From: Candidula unifasciata
Lineage: Eukaryota; Mollusca; Gastropoda; Stylommatophora; Geomitridae
Assembly: GCA_905116865.2 (NCBI GenBank)
Contig: CAJHNH020001160.1
Coordinates: 124,001 to 188,000, forward strand
Length of the DNA: 64,000 nucleotides
Direction: 5' to 3'
Shown here: piece by piece, positions 12,193 through 25,200 of the stretch
Layout: every line of letters begins with the position of its first letter
How positions within the stretch are numbered: the first letter of the stretch is position 1
The notes under the pieces: model-generated
The model's input: only the letters and a program-made list of their open reading frames with translations
Told to the model about the DNA's origin: nothing
The model's database searches: none
Position numbers and translations under genes: made by a program

Positions 12193-12312
12193 ATTCACTC
12201 AAATAAAAGGTGCACTTTGTGTAAGTGCACTAAATCACTCAAATAAAAGGTGCACTTTGTCTAAGTGCACTAAATCACTCAAATAAAAGGTGCACTTTGT
12301 GTAATGCACTAA
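12193..12312. repeat. 40-bp tandem repeat with internal hairpin
   Basis: Three 40-bp units. Each contains gtgcactt and aagtgcac separated by five bases, a perfect 8-bp inverted repeat in units one and two; the third has lost a base (taatgcac). Confidence 0.9.
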
Positions 12313-12319
12313 ATAAATA

Positions 12320-12655
12320 ATGGGGACCAATTTAAAAAGACAAAGACAAAAGAGAAATGTATGGACAACAGCTAGTATCAATAATTTTAAGACAAAGAAG
12401 ATAGCAGTATATTGGGCAGATCCTGGGAGAATTGAACAGAGAATCACTAGACAGGCACATAAATAGGAAACCAATGGATTGAGTAGGTGAGGATGCCCAA
12501 AAGAACTACTAACACAGAAAATATTGGCAGAGGCCAAAAGGTTCTGGGCTGGATTCTATTGGTTATTTTGAAACAGTTTTACAGGATAGAATAGAATGAC
12601 AGTAGACTGCAAGCTTTATATAATGTGTAATGGCACAAAAGAATGATGATGATGG
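12320..12655 (+). pseudogene. Probable LINE C-terminal relic
   Basis: Broken frames contain RQRR-x-QYIGQIL and, in a neighbouring frame, RITRQAHK, followed by a Cys-Lys-Leu-Tyr-x-Met-Cys-Asn end and a GATGATGATGG tail. This order matches the C-terminal tail of LINEs such as those at 2790 and 24043, but degradation is heavy. Confidence 0.4.
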
Positions 12656-12769
12656 TTGGTGCACAAATTCACCTATCTTATTTATGCAACATCACAGTAG
12701 AATACGGAAAAATTCACACATCTGAAATATGCAACTTTATCATTTGAAATGCTATTGTTTTCTGTAGTA

Positions 12770-13870
12770 TCTGTTCTTTTTAAACAGCATAATTTATTAT
12801 TGTCCTGTTTATTTAAAAAGTTTCATTGTCCATATACCTGTAAGTAAAATATGTCTCTGTATAGCTAGTTTATTGATTTTTTGTAATTCATAATTTATTA
12901 TATTTTTTGGCATAATTTATCTCTGTCCTGTCCACATAATTTATTACTGTCCTATCACACATAAAATATCACTTTCCTATGAACATAAATTGACACTGTT
13001 GTATCTCACAAAAGTTAGCTCTATTCTGTCACACATAAAATATCACTGTTCTGTCACACATAATTAATCACTGTCCTATCATACCTAATATATCAGTGTC
13101 CTATCATACAAATTATCATTGTTCTATCACAAATAATTTGTCACTGTCCTGTGACACATAATTTATCATTGTTCTGTTACACATAAATTATCACTGTCCT
13201 ATGATATCTAATATATCATTGTTCTGTGACACATATAGTATCACTGTCTTATGACACCTAATATATCATTGTTCTATAACAAATACATTATCATTGTTCT
13301 CTCACACACAATTTATCACTGTCTTATCACACATAATTTTCAATTTTTCTGTGACATAAATTATCATTGTCCTACCACACAATATTTCACAGTCCTATCA
13401 CACAAGTATCATTGTCTTGCTATGGATTCGTATTTTTGTTCTTCTACACATAATTTATTTATTTCATTTCCCTAGTCCACTTATTTATTCCTCTCCCCTT
13501 GCAGTGAATGCTGTCTTCATTCTGTTACATGTAACTTATAATTAGTCATGCGACATATTATTCATTGCTGTCCTGTTATTCATGAATTTGCATCACCCAT
13601 TGACATTACACAGAATCAATTACTTTCATGTTATTCTTAATTTACCATAATCTGATTCGCATAATTTATTTTGGTGTTGCACGTAATTTATCAGTCATGC
13701 TGTTACAAAATTTATCATTCTGCAGTTACATTTCATGTAATCGCTGTTGTTTTAAATAACATGTATCTGTGTCATCTTTACACATATTCTATGATTGAGT
13801 TGTCATAATGTATCATTCTTCACATAAATCAATGTCTGTTTACACATAATTGAATCATTGTCCCGATGAG
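12770..13870. repeat. Old, diverged ~30-bp tandem repeat field
   Basis: Many imperfect repeats of an AT-rich motif of the form cataatttatcactgtcc with tatcacaca, at irregular 28-40 bp spacing. Density is highest between 12920 and 13420. It looks like an old minisatellite that has stopped homogenising. Confidence 0.75.
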
Positions 13871-14121
13871 TTCATCTTGCCTGTGTACTGTCTGTTGACA
13901 CATAATGTTTTTGTGTCCTAGTGCATGGTGTGTCTCCGTCCTGAGAGGACTGGAATGTTTTAAGTATTCGCTGCTGGTGTAAACCACACTTGTTTGTTCT
14001 TTCACAAGTGAGGACAATTTGGGTAAATGTTGACACACAAGATCTCCTTAATGTAGCATGTATCCTTCACCTCATTTTGACAGACAGGCAGTATGTATAT
14101 TTTGGGCTATCTCTACACCAA

Positions 14122-14310
14122 GCTGGACTTTTTCCAAAAATGACCTTGGCTCCCAGGTTGACCCAACCTTGAGTGGGTTCCTGGGAAGTAAAGGTGGCCG
14201 GCGTGATGCTGACCACATCACCCGTCTTGCGCCGATTGGTCTATAAAATAGGTCTTGCCCTATATGCCTAAAGGTGAGGAAAAGAGTCCTTTACTGTTTT
14301 CTTTTTTCAA
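14122..14310 (+). repeat. SINE family A copy (3' part)
   Basis: Carries the family block ggccggcgtgatgctgacca, the preceding gggaagtaaaggtgg, and the end cctttact. The tRNA-like head is not recognisable here. Related copies are at about 14860, 24935, 42105, 52040, 53430 and 57425. Confidence 0.75.
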
Positions 14311-14859
14311 CACTAGCTAGAAGAGGCAAGGCTAAGATTAATGTAGGTGACAGTTGTAAAATATTAATCAAATAATTGGTCTATCTGTTTTTTTTTGTAT
14401 AATGATACAGTTATACTGTCATTTTATATGTTTACTTCTGCTCTGTTTTGAGAACTGAACAACGTAGAGCATTGAAAAATTACATATTATGCCTCCTTTT
14501 TTGAGAGACTGCTAGAAGCAGAAATTTAGCTGATGATAGATTTCAGCTTATAAGGCAGACAAGAAAGAAAGAACACTCTTTCATCATTTAAGGACCTTAT
14601 GTGTAGTTTAGTATCTACAGTGTGTTACTTGTCACTTAGGGTACATGTCTGCCGGCTTTACATTTGACTCTCATTTTCATAAAATTATTTATATTCGTTT
14701 GCTGTGGCACAGTCTCTACATACCATGGAGGCAACAGTTTCATCCTTTTTTCTGTTATTTTTCGGGGTTTGGAAAAACCTAACTTTTGTATGTGTAATTT
14801 CTGCTCACATGCTGGTTATGTTTAAGGTTTAAATCAACATTGAAGCCTTTCCTATGCCT

Positions 14860-15018
14860 CACATGGGGCACCAGAACCAACACGGGGGACGCTCCCAGTC
14901 TAAAATGGGTACCAGGTAATGTCCTAAAAAGTAAAGGCGGCAGGTGTAGTGTTGACCACATCACACATCAAGTGCCTGATGTGGCAGACACATAAAAACG
15001 GTCCTTTACTTTTCCGTG
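14860..15018 (+). repeat. SINE family A copy
   Basis: Same block order as the other copies: aaaatgggtaccagg, aagtaaaggcggcagg, gttgaccacatcacacatca, and the end ggtcctttactt. Head diverged. Confidence 0.75.
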
Positions 15019-16759
15019 TAACTTCAAGACTATGTGATACCTCTACGCTGCAGAATAGAAGACGAGAATGATCAGTGAATCAGTGTTTATTTAGAAGGAA
15101 AAAAAAGGAAATCAATGTCAATTTTAATTGGATCAGTGATTTTCCCCCTTTATTTTTTGTATATACAATGAACGCACTGTGTGTTGTATTTTTTTTGACA
15201 TGAGTCAAGTATAAGATGTACAGTATTTTTACAAAAAAACTATAACTTAATAACTTTATTTACACAAACTATACCAGAGTCATTAGTGATTTCCGATTGA
15301 TCTTTTTCCCCCTGTGTACTTAATTAAAGCAGTGATATTTCTAAATATGTAATCTTTCTCAATTTTATGTCACGTAATGTAATTGAAGTCATATTTTTGT
15401 AATTAAATAATTTACATGAAAAACGTTAAACACTCTGTGATAACTCTCATTGACTTAATATGAAAGTGTTTTAGAGTTATATCTCTTTGTGCCTTTGATA
15501 TCCTGCACAAAGGTGCAGATGTAGTTGACTTCTGTAAAGATGGGAGGCTTATGTTTTGACAAGCTTCTGTAGCTTCTACAGTATGTTTTATTGACAATTA
15601 AACATTTAGTTTCCTTATCTTGGTTTTTAAGTCTGAATAGATTAGTTTCAGAATCAAGTGGTGTGTAAGATCATTTAAAGTTAAACATGACATTAAGATA
15701 ATCTGAAAGGAGTTTACAGATCTGATGCAAGGTGATCTAATGCGAGTTTGAAGGTGCCATATAAGATCTCATCTGAGACGACATAGAGCATGTTTATTTT
15801 GTGGGAGTTTAAACATGCAATTTAAAGTCAGCTGACAGGCGTTTACATGTGCAGTGTAAGGTCTCATCTGACAGAAGTTGCCAGAGTGGTTGATGTTTGT
15901 CTCCCTTGATAGTCTCAGTAATGGTTTGTCTCCACTGATAGTCTCAATAAGGGTTTGTCTCCAGTAAAGCTGCTAGTCATTTTGTTTTTCTGAAATAAAC
16001 TTGTAGATGTAACCAAGTGAAGACATCAGAGATTTTGAAACGGATGATGTATGCATTTAGTCTACATATTTGCACCTTGGTTTTTTTTGTTGGTTCCAAA
16101 TAGTATTTGATTTTTTTTTAACTTTTTATATTTTTTGAATTTTAAAATGTGCTCACTACGTGTATCACGTTTTGTTTGTGTTACACATATGCCAGTAATT
16201 ATTTTTTATTAGCTGTGGTTTTTACTCTCTTTTTTTCTCCTGTATAATTTGGCTAGTATTTATATTTTAGATGAAGTTTGAAATGAGTGCATACTCACAT
16301 ACTTAGTATGCTAGGATCTTTTGTTCACTCACCTTTTTCTAAACCTTTTTTTTTATTTTTTAAAATTACATTTAAAATTGAATAAGTTTTTGAATTAATG
16401 CTGTAGTAAAGCCACATGCCATGTTTTCCATAGCACTTCTTGTTGTTTTTGTTGTTGTTGATTTTGGATTTTTTTAGTTTCACACGCAGGGTATGGAGAA
16501 TCAGCATGACACTGAATATTCATGAACACACACACAAAATGCCATGAAAATTATTTTAGTGAGACGATTTTCTGGTACTGTTTCTACTTAGATTTTTTTC
16601 GGTACCGGTAGATTTTTTCCGATACCAGAGGACCGTTAAATGAGGTATAAATTAATGGGCAGAGTATTCCTTGATACGGACAGAGTTAAGAGAAACATCA
16701 AAACAGTATGATGCTAAACTGATAAAGGGCATATGAACACACTAGAAAGCATGTTATAA
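15019..16759. other. No gene recognised, AT-rich
   Basis: Long T runs and AT-rich text. There is a small duplication near 15905-15965 (gatagtctcagtaatggtttgtctcc). I see no exon, RNA gene or recognisable element. Confidence 0.45.
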
Positions 16760-16883
16760 AAGGCAACTAGTTCAAGGTTTGCTGAAATTGAAGGCAACTA
16801 GTTCAAGGTTTGCTGAAATTGAAGGCAACTAGTTCAAGGTTTGCTGAAATTGAAGGCAACTAGTTCAAGGTTTGCTGAAATTG
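16760..16883. repeat. 31-bp tandem repeat, four copies
   Basis: Four identical 31-bp units start at 16760, 16791, 16822 and 16853 (core aaggcaactagttcaaggtt). Perfect identity implies very recent expansion. Confidence 0.95.
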
Positions 16884-17175
16884 AATATGCAGGGCCTAAA
16901 GACACAGATATTGCAGTCTTGCTGTCACCACAACCTGCTAGAACAAACATAGTATCTCAGCAGTTTGTCTTCAGATTTCAGTTCATCTCTGTCAACTCCA
17001 GAAAGCAATTGTTGTTGTTTTTAGGGAGGCAAAATGACAAGAGTCTGCTGAAAGGTGTACTGCTTCCACAAGGGGCCAAACAGCTAACCCAAATAAATTT
17101 GTTTTCAAAGTTCTTTAAGGCTCTGACCGCCACACATGAATTTCTGGTCACACATTGTTTGTTCGTGAAAACATT

Positions 17176-17307
17176 AACTGTGTCCAGAAAATATATAGTT
17201 GTCTGCTCAGCAAAACATCAATTGTGTCCAGAAAATATATACTTGTCTGCTCAGCAAAACATCAACTGTGTCCAGAAAATATATACTTGTCTGCTCAGCA
17301 AAACATA
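17176..17307. repeat. 44-bp tandem repeat, three copies
   Basis: Three near-identical 44-bp units start at 17176, 17220 and 17264 (core tgtccagaaaatatata). Confidence 0.92.
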
Positions 17308-18031
17308 AAATCTGTTTAGGAAACAGCCGGTCAGAAAAGAAATGACTTTCTAGAAAATACACTGCATCTTTTTGTTTGGAGATATTTAATTTTTTCTTGT
17401 AAAATCATACATCTGCTGTTTTTTGGATGGGATCTAATTGTAAAAAAACGTTAGGTTCCCATTTTCATGAATGATCACTTTTCATGGCCAGGAATGTTAT
17501 AAGTGATATTTCTATGTCTCCCAAACTAGTGAAGAGTTTCAGCCCTGCCCACAAACTCTGTAGCTAGGGTGAAGACCCATAAATATATATTTACTAGACA
17601 ATACACATGTTGTAAATATTCTCTCGTGGGCAGAAGTTCTTCTGAAATTTATCAAAAGACAAAATATCAGTTTTCAGAACTCTGTTCAGCATTATCAAAT
17701 TGTTTGCAGGTGTCGTGTTGATTCTCCAAAGTTGAAGAACATTGAATTGTTCTAATTATGTGATGTATGTTGATATATTCTGTGACTATATGTTGTTTAT
17801 TCATTGAAGAGAGTTCTTTATGCAGCTTACTCTTGTTACATATATATGTATATGATTGATAAATAAAAGCTTAAACCAATATGCCGGCTAACCTTTTGGT
17901 TTTCATTGTTTCTGTATGCATGCTCATTTGGTGTTGAACAAGCAGGGGCATTTAAAGCAGTTTTTTGATACAGCTTCAGAAGTTTAACAGAATCTGCACA
18001 GTAATCTTTAAATGATTTCTGATTTACTGAT
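17308..18031. other. No gene recognised
   Basis: AT-rich spacer. No feature supported. Confidence 0.45.
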
Positions 18032-18308
18032 TTAACCCTGGTGACCTAGGAAAAACAACAATGCCAGTGACCTGGAATTAGGGAATTTCCGAAATTTTAT
18101 GTGTGTTGTTTTTAAAGATGTTACACAGGTCACCCCGAACAAAAAAAAATCATAACTATTCCATTTATTGACCAAAACAATATTAAATTCCATACAAAAT
18201 ATGTGGAGTCTTTATAAACATGAGTGTAGCATCTTTGTGTCAGGAAAAATATGTATGGTGCCCCCCCCCCCCCTTTTCCCCCCAATCTGTTACCCAGTCA
18301 CAGGTTAA
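18032..18308. mobile_element. TTAA-flanked MITE-like element
   Basis: Begins TTAACCCTGGTGACC at 18032 and ends in the inverted counterpart GTCACAGGTTAA at 18308, so imperfect terminal inverted repeats lie inside TTAA. TTAA targets are characteristic of piggyBac-type transposons. The interior is non-coding and includes C runs near 18260. At about 277 bp it can only be non-autonomous. Confidence 0.5.
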
Positions 18309-18612
18309 CAATGTGACCAGTTGGAAAATTATAACTTCATAATTTCAATTAATAAATCCCCCCCCCCCCCTTTTTTTTTTTTAAATAAGGAAAACCCACT
18401 AAATACTATTATATATTATTCTTGGCCCTTTTAAACGTGTGCACAAACGCAAGCAATAACAATGCTGTTGGCTAGGCATCTGGTGAGCAAGCTACTGTAG
18501 CCGTCAGAAAGGTGACTCTGAGAATTGAATGCAGCTAGAAATGTGAGTTTTGTGACTTCACAGGTCAATATTTTGACTGGTGACTGATTCTCAGTCAGTA
18601 CTGCAGGAGGTT

Positions 18613-21218
18613 CACAATGGACAAGTGTGGCATCAGTGGATGAGTGTGGATGAGTGTGCCATCAGTGGATGAGTGTGCCATCAGTGGATGAGTGTGGCAT
18701 GAGTGGATGAGTGTGGCATGAGTGGATATGAGTAGATGAGTGTGGCATGAGTGGATGAGTGTGGCATGAGTGGATGAGTGTGGCATAAGTGTGGCATCAG
18801 TGGATGAGTGTGGCATGAGTGGATGAGTGTGGCATGAGTGGATGAGTGTGGCATGAGTGGATGAGTGTGGCATGAGTGGATGAGTGTGGCATGAGTGGAT
18901 GAGTGTGGCATGAGTGGATGAGTGTGGCATGAGTGGATGAGTGTGGGATGAGTGTGGGATGAGTGTGGCATGAGTGGATGAGTGTGGCATGAGTGGACGA
19001 GTGTGGCATGAGTGGATGAGTGTGGCATGAGTGGACAAGTGTGGCATGAGTGGACAAGTGTGGCATGAGTGGACAAGTGTGGCATGAGTGGACAAGTGTG
19101 GCATGAGTGGACAAGTGTGGCATGAGTGGACAAGTGTGGCATGAGTGGACGAGTGTGGCATGAGTGGATGAGTGTGGCATGAGTGGATGAGTGTGGCATG
19201 AGTGGATGAGTGTGGCATGAGTGGATGAGTGTGGCATGAGTGGACCAGTGTGGCATGAGTGGATGAGTGTGGCATGAGTGAACGAGTGTGGCATGAGTGG
19301 ACAAGTGTGGCATGAGTGGATGAGTGGCATGAGTGGACAAGTGTGGCATGAGTGGATGAGTGGCATGAGTGGACAAGTGTGGCATGAGTGTGGATGAGTG
19401 TGCCATCAGTGGATGAGTGTGCCATCAGTGGATGAGTGTGGCATGAGTGGATGAGTGTGGCATGAGTGGATATGAGTAGATGAGTGTGGCATGAGTGGAT
19501 GAGTGTGGCATGAGTGGATGAGTGTGGCATAAGTGTGGCATGAGTGGATGAGTGTGGCATGAGTGGATGAGTGTGGCATGAGTGGATGAGTGTGGCATGA
19601 GTGGATGAGTGTGGCATGAGTGGATGAGTGTGGCATGAGTGGATGAGTGTGGCATGAGTGGATGAGTGTGGCATGAGTGGATGAGTGTGGGATGAGTGTG
19701 GCATGAGTGGATGAGTGTGGCATGAGTGGACGAGTGTGGCATGAGTGGATGAGTGTGGCATGAGTGGACAAGTGTGGCATGAGTGGACAAGTGTGGCATG
19801 AGTGGACAAGTGTGGCATGAGTGGACAAGTGTGGCATGAGTGGACAAGTGTGGCATGAGTGGACAAGTGTGGCATGAGTGGACGAGTGTGGCATGAGTGG
19901 ATGAGTGTGGCATGAGTGGATGAGTGTGGCATGAGTGGATGAGTGTGGCATGAGTGGATGAGTGTGGCATGAGTGGACCAGTGTGGCATGAGTGGAAGAG
20001 TGTGGCATGAGTGAACATGAGTGGACAAGTGTGGCATGAGTGGATGAGTGGACAAGTGTGGCATGAGTGGATGAGTGGCATGAGTGGACAAGTGTGGCAT
20101 GAGTGAACAAGTGTGGCATGAGTGGACGAGTGTGGCATGAGTGGACAAGTGTGGCATGAGTGGACAAGTGTGGCATGAGTGGACAAGTGTGGCATGAGTG
20201 GACAAGTGTGGCATGAGTGGACAAGTGTGGCATGAGTGGACAAGTGTGGCATGAGTGGACAAGTGTGGCATGAGTGGACAAGTGTGGCATGAGTGGACAA
20301 GTGTGGCATGAGTGGACGAGTGTGGCATGAGTGGACGAGTGTGGCATGAGTGGACAAGTGTGGCATGAGTGGACAAGTGTGGCATGAGTGGACAAGTGTG
20401 GCATGAGTGGAGTGTGGCATGAGTGGACGAGTGTGGCATGAGTGGACAAGTGTGGCATGAGTGGACAAGTGTGGCATGAGTGGACGAGTGTGGCATGAGT
20501 GGATGAGTGTGGCATGAGTGGATGAGTGTGGCATGAGTGGACGAGTGTGCCATGAGTGGACAAGTGTGCCATGAGTGGACAAGTGTGCCATGAGTGGATG
20601 AGTGTGCCATGAGTGGACAAGTGTGCCATGAGTGGACAAGTGTGCCATGAGTGGACAAGTGTGGCATGAGTGGACAAGTGTGGCATGAGTGGACAAGTGT
20701 GGCATGAGTGGACAAGTGTGGCATGAGTGGACGAGTGTGGCATGAGTGGATGAGTGTGGCATGAGTGGACGAGTGTGGCATGAGTGGACGAGTGTGGCAT
20801 GAGTGGATGAGTGTGCCATGAGTGTGGCATGAGTGGATGAGTGTGGCATGAGTGGATGAGTGTGGCATGAGTGGATGAGTGTGCCATGAGTGGATGAGTG
20901 TGGCATGAGTGGACAAGTGTGGCATGAGTGGACAAGTGTGGCATGAGTGGACAAGTGTGGCATGAGTGGACAAGTGTGGCATGAGTGGACAAGTGTGGCA
21001 TGAGTGGACAAGTGTGGCATGAGTGGACAAGTGTGGCATGAGTGGACAAGTGTGGCATGAGTGGACAAGTGTGGCATGAGTGGATGAGTGTGGCATGAGT
21101 GGACAAGTGTGGCATGAGTGGATGAGTGTGGCATGAGTGGATGAGTGTGGCATGAGTGGACAAGTGTGGCATGAGTGGATGAGTGTGGCATGAGTGGATG
21201 AGTGTGGCATGAGTGGAT
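18613..21218. repeat. 19-bp minisatellite, 2.6 kb
   Basis: Roughly 137 copies of a 19-bp unit (gtggcatgagtggacaagt) with variant classes ending gatgagt, gacaagt and gacgagt clustered in blocks. Rare variants recur at constant spacing: ggatatgagtag at 18724 and 19468, and tggcataagt at 18781 and 19525, both 744 bp apart, so a block was duplicated. All minus-strand frames remain open for hundreds of codons of His-rich repeats, an effect of the stop-free unit. Confidence 0.97.
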
Positions 21219-22128
21219 ACCAGGCTTCTGCACATCAACATCACAGGGACTCGGTGGAAAAACTGTCCAGGCTATGGAGGAGTGCGAGGGAAGGAAAGAG
21301 TGGATTGTTTGGCTACAAAAACAATAGCTACAGGAACACTCTTACTGAATGTAAGAGGCATTCTGAAGACCAGTTATGAATGAATGAATGATAGAAGGTT
21401 AGATGCAATAACATGTGTAAGAATGTGTGAATGAGGAATTAGGAGTGGATCTGGTAAGGAGAGATTTATAAGGGAAGAGAACGATAAATGTATAATCAGT
21501 ATGCTATAGGAGCAGTTAGTATCTACACCCTAAGTTATTTGCTATGGGAGACGGAGCATCTATGGGTATGCCCGGTGTACTATGATGTTGATTATTAAAT
21601 CAGCAATTGGCAAACTACCGAGGCAAATGTTTTAAGGTGCAGATCCAGTAGCGGACTGGTTGAACACGTCATATCTGTACTTTCACAACTCTTTTGGAAC
21701 AACATTTAATTCTAAATGCTTGCAGCCCTAAACATGTTGTTTCATACCTTGTATCAGGACTCTCTCATAATGATCTTCAGCGTACCTTTCTTGTTCAGTA
21801 TGAACGTTTCTTTAGCTTTTACTTTACAGCAACCAGAAAATCCATGCATTCATTCCCTTGCACTTGTGCATATCCGGGACAGTTAAGCTTTTCCAACCGC
21901 AAATAGTGCGCGTGTGTGTTCGACTCTATATGGGTTCCAGCCAGTGTGATGTGTTCTTAAACTTTTTACATTTGGTCTGAGTATACTAAATAAATCTGGC
22001 TCCTTAGGAAAAGCTTGCACTGTGTATCTGGCCTTTATAAAAGCACTGCTCTCATATCTATGGAGGCTCTCTCTTTCCCTCTGGACGTCTGCTGCACAAA
22101 CCTTCTCGAACTGGTACAGTTAGTGTCC
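21219..22128. other. 3' flank of the oxygenase gene
   Basis: Lies between the 19-bp array and the oxygenase stop codon. On the minus strand it would hold the 3' UTR; ATTAAA at 21710-21705 is a possible poly(A) signal about 420 bases after the stop. On the plus strand a TGAA tandem (21379-21394) resembles the four-base tails seen on other insertions here. Confidence 0.35.
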
Positions 22129-22271
22129 TCAAAGTTCACAGCTACTGCTAGTATTAACACTGTCGACTCTTTCTGCCGAGGACATGATATCTGTTCTCAC
22201 TGTATACTTGCGCCCAGCAGTAAGCTCTGATCCCTCATGGCAAATATCATGTTGAAATATGAGGACTGATC
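22129..22271 (-). CDS. Oxygenase exon 6 (distal His, Lys, stop)
   Basis: Codes SVLIFQHDICHEGSELTAGR, then KYTVRTDIMSS and a Ser-rich tail ending CEL and TGA (22131-22129). H181 is the distal iron ligand and K191 the 2-oxoglutarate-binding residue. Acceptor CCTTTTGTAG/GATCAG. Confidence 0.94.
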
Positions 22272-25200
22272 CTACAAAAGGAACAGAAAAGGTAGAATGA
22301 GTGCGCAGATGTGACTTTGTGGGTGATCAAATATTAACATTCAAACAACTTTCCCAAGATATTATTTTTTAAACTTTCACAATAAGCACTTTTTTCTGAA
22401 TAAATGTGATCATCATAAAACACATAATTATCACACTGAGTGATGACCATCGCACAAATACACTTAAAATCTTAAAATGCTACCGCTAAACACAATCTTC
22501 ATACACACAATTTCATCATAAACATTACTGGTCTCAATTAAAGCTGATCAGCTAAATATCAATTATCATGGTAATTATGATATGAACTTTAGTGCAATCA
22601 TCACATTAGTACTATGTAGTGAGTATGGCAATGGGTTTATGAAATAGGAACTGCTACAACTGATAAATGAGAATGCCAACTGATTACACTCGTATCGGGG
22701 ATCCCCATGGTGTAGTGGCCAAGCCTTTTGCTTCCTGCTCTGAAAGTCAGTTTTTTAAATGCCTGCATCATTTGTTTCTTGAGTGCCATCTTTACAGTGA
22801 TCAATGGGGATTGTCGCCAGAGCTATGGAATTTGTGCTTTGTGCAATGCTCTCAGTAGGCAGTTAGCCATTCTAGAAAGAGAAACGGCCATATTTGATCA
22901 AACCTGGTGCAACGAAGTCAATACTCTCGACTTCAACTCAACACTCGCATGTGCACAGACCATCTTCACTATCAGTCCATAAGTGCTCAAATCCCCTGCT
23001 CAGTATCTTACAATACCAGTTCTGTATTCGTTAACTATTCTTTCTTGGCTTTGTAGGTAGAGTTCTTGTCTGACTTCACACCTAATGATGCAAAAATTGT
23101 GCATGGTTGAGGTTGCTAACTTATAGTCATCACTTTATTCATTGTTTGTCCTGCCTCTCTGAGCACATTAACTATATCAGCCTGGTCCACCATTCACCAG
23201 CTTTACACAAAGCTGAGCCATCCAGCCTATCAGCCTGTTAATTTTCTCTCACACTTACATCACATAGCATGAAAATAAAAGTGATTTCATGTCAGTGATC
23301 TTCTCAATGATTACAGTTACCATCTCTATGCCTAGATAATCTCAACAGTCCTAGACATAAAATTCATGTTATTGCTCCTGACTGGACTCTTGCCAAGCAG
23401 GGCCAGCCACTAAACAGTTGTAAAAATACTCTTTTCTGTGGCCAAAGCATCCTCTGTAAGAATCCATTAGAAGAACCATAAATTTGTCAAGCTGTACTAT
23501 GTGTAGTTTATAAAACTGTGGAATTATTTAGGAACTGTCCCCCTAAAGAATCACAAAGTCAGCTGCATATAATTAACAGATTTGAGCAAGTCTTGTATTT
23601 TATGAACCTTAACTGGGTAATCTTTATTCTTCTTCTTTGTGTAAACTCCGACAGAAGTTTCTGGTTGTTCATTCACTTCTGTAATTCATGCTTGTTGGGG
23701 ATAGTAGATCTACTCTTGTTTTCTCCACAATACAGCTTCTGAACTCACAATGGTTCTCAGGAATTAACAAAAGGGCCCCAGAACCCACAGTGGCACCCTG
23801 GAACCCAAGCAGGGGTTTTAGTTTATAAAACTGTGAATGTTTTAGGAACTGTACCTATTCACAATCACAAAAAGGAGTTGCATATAATAAACACATTTTA
23901 TCGGTTCTTGCATTTTATGAAACTACATAAACTTTATAAATGAATAGGATTTACATCTGTATCGCTGTGGCACTCATTCTGATTTATTTTGAAGATTTGT
24001 TACTAATCGTTTTTTAATCACAATGTCAAATCAGTATTTTTGTATGGGGCGGAAACATGGAGAACAACTAAGGCAATTACTAATAAATTACAGACAATCA
24101 TTAACTGGTGCCCGTGCATAATAGAGTGAATTAAATGGTATGATAGAATATTTAATGTAGAGCTTTGAGAGAGAACTAAACAGGTTCCAGTGGAACAAGA
24201 GGTGAGGAAAAGACACTGGCGCTGGATTGGACACATACTGAGAAAACAGGAGAACAGCATAACCAGAATGTCTTTGCATTGGAACCTACAGGGGCATAGG
24301 AATAAAGGAAGGCCAAAAAACACATGGAGAAGAGAGCTGGAGAATGAAGTTAGAAAGATGGGGAAGACATGGGGAGAGCTCTATGCAATGGCGAAGGATA
24401 GAATGACCTGGTGTGAGTTGGTTGAGGGCCTATGCTCCATTGGGGGATAGAAAGGCAAAAGAAGAAGAATGGAGGCAGGGTATTCAAAACTATTTGCACA
24501 GTCTTCATTAATTGTAATTTTATTTTTCAGTTTTTTTTAAATCTGTAGGCATTTTAATATTTTTTCTTCCTCTATTGAGATATTGGGAACAGTAGCACGA
24601 TTTGAGTAAAACAGGTGAGGCATGGAGATAATGTATATATTCATGTATTAAATTTAAAAAAATTAAAATTTTGCATTCTTGTATTTAAAATAAACATACC
24701 CCCCCCCTCTCCCCCCCCCCCAAAAAAAACGTACCTGTCTTTGGAATTACTGGCACAAGATCATGTTGGACCCCAATAAAAGTTGTTGCACCTCCTTCAA
24801 AACCCTTGATGATAGATAATATACAGGATGAGTTATATCGCCAATGTGCAGCTAAATAGTACTCATTTTTAACATTTAGTGTAAATGCTGTTTTTTTTTT
24901 TTTTTTTCAAATGGTTGTAGTAAATAAAGTAAAAAGTAAAGTGAAGATCCCTTTTCACGCCCTTAGGCGCATCAGGCATACAGGAAGAGCACCCATATTT
25001 TTACAGACACTGGGTGGGTAATGTGGTCAGCATTACGCCAGCCGTCTTTACTTTCCCAGAACACCCATCCAGGTACCCATTTTAGGCTGGGTCCACCTGC
25101 TACGCCCCATAGCATGAAAAAAATCCATGTAGCCTGCAGTGGGTTTCAATCGCAGTATGTTATAAGTAAAGATCCCTTTTCACGCCTTTGGGCGCATCGG

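Noticed and set aside
18595..21244. Minus-strand frames of 600-870 codons with His/Thr/Cys repeats
   Set aside because: The 19-bp unit has no stop in any minus frame, so openness is automatic; several frames are equally long.
22728..22982. 84-codon plus-strand frame with a Cys pair
   Set aside because: No family recognised; it lies in oxygenase intron 5 and may be old repeat sequence.
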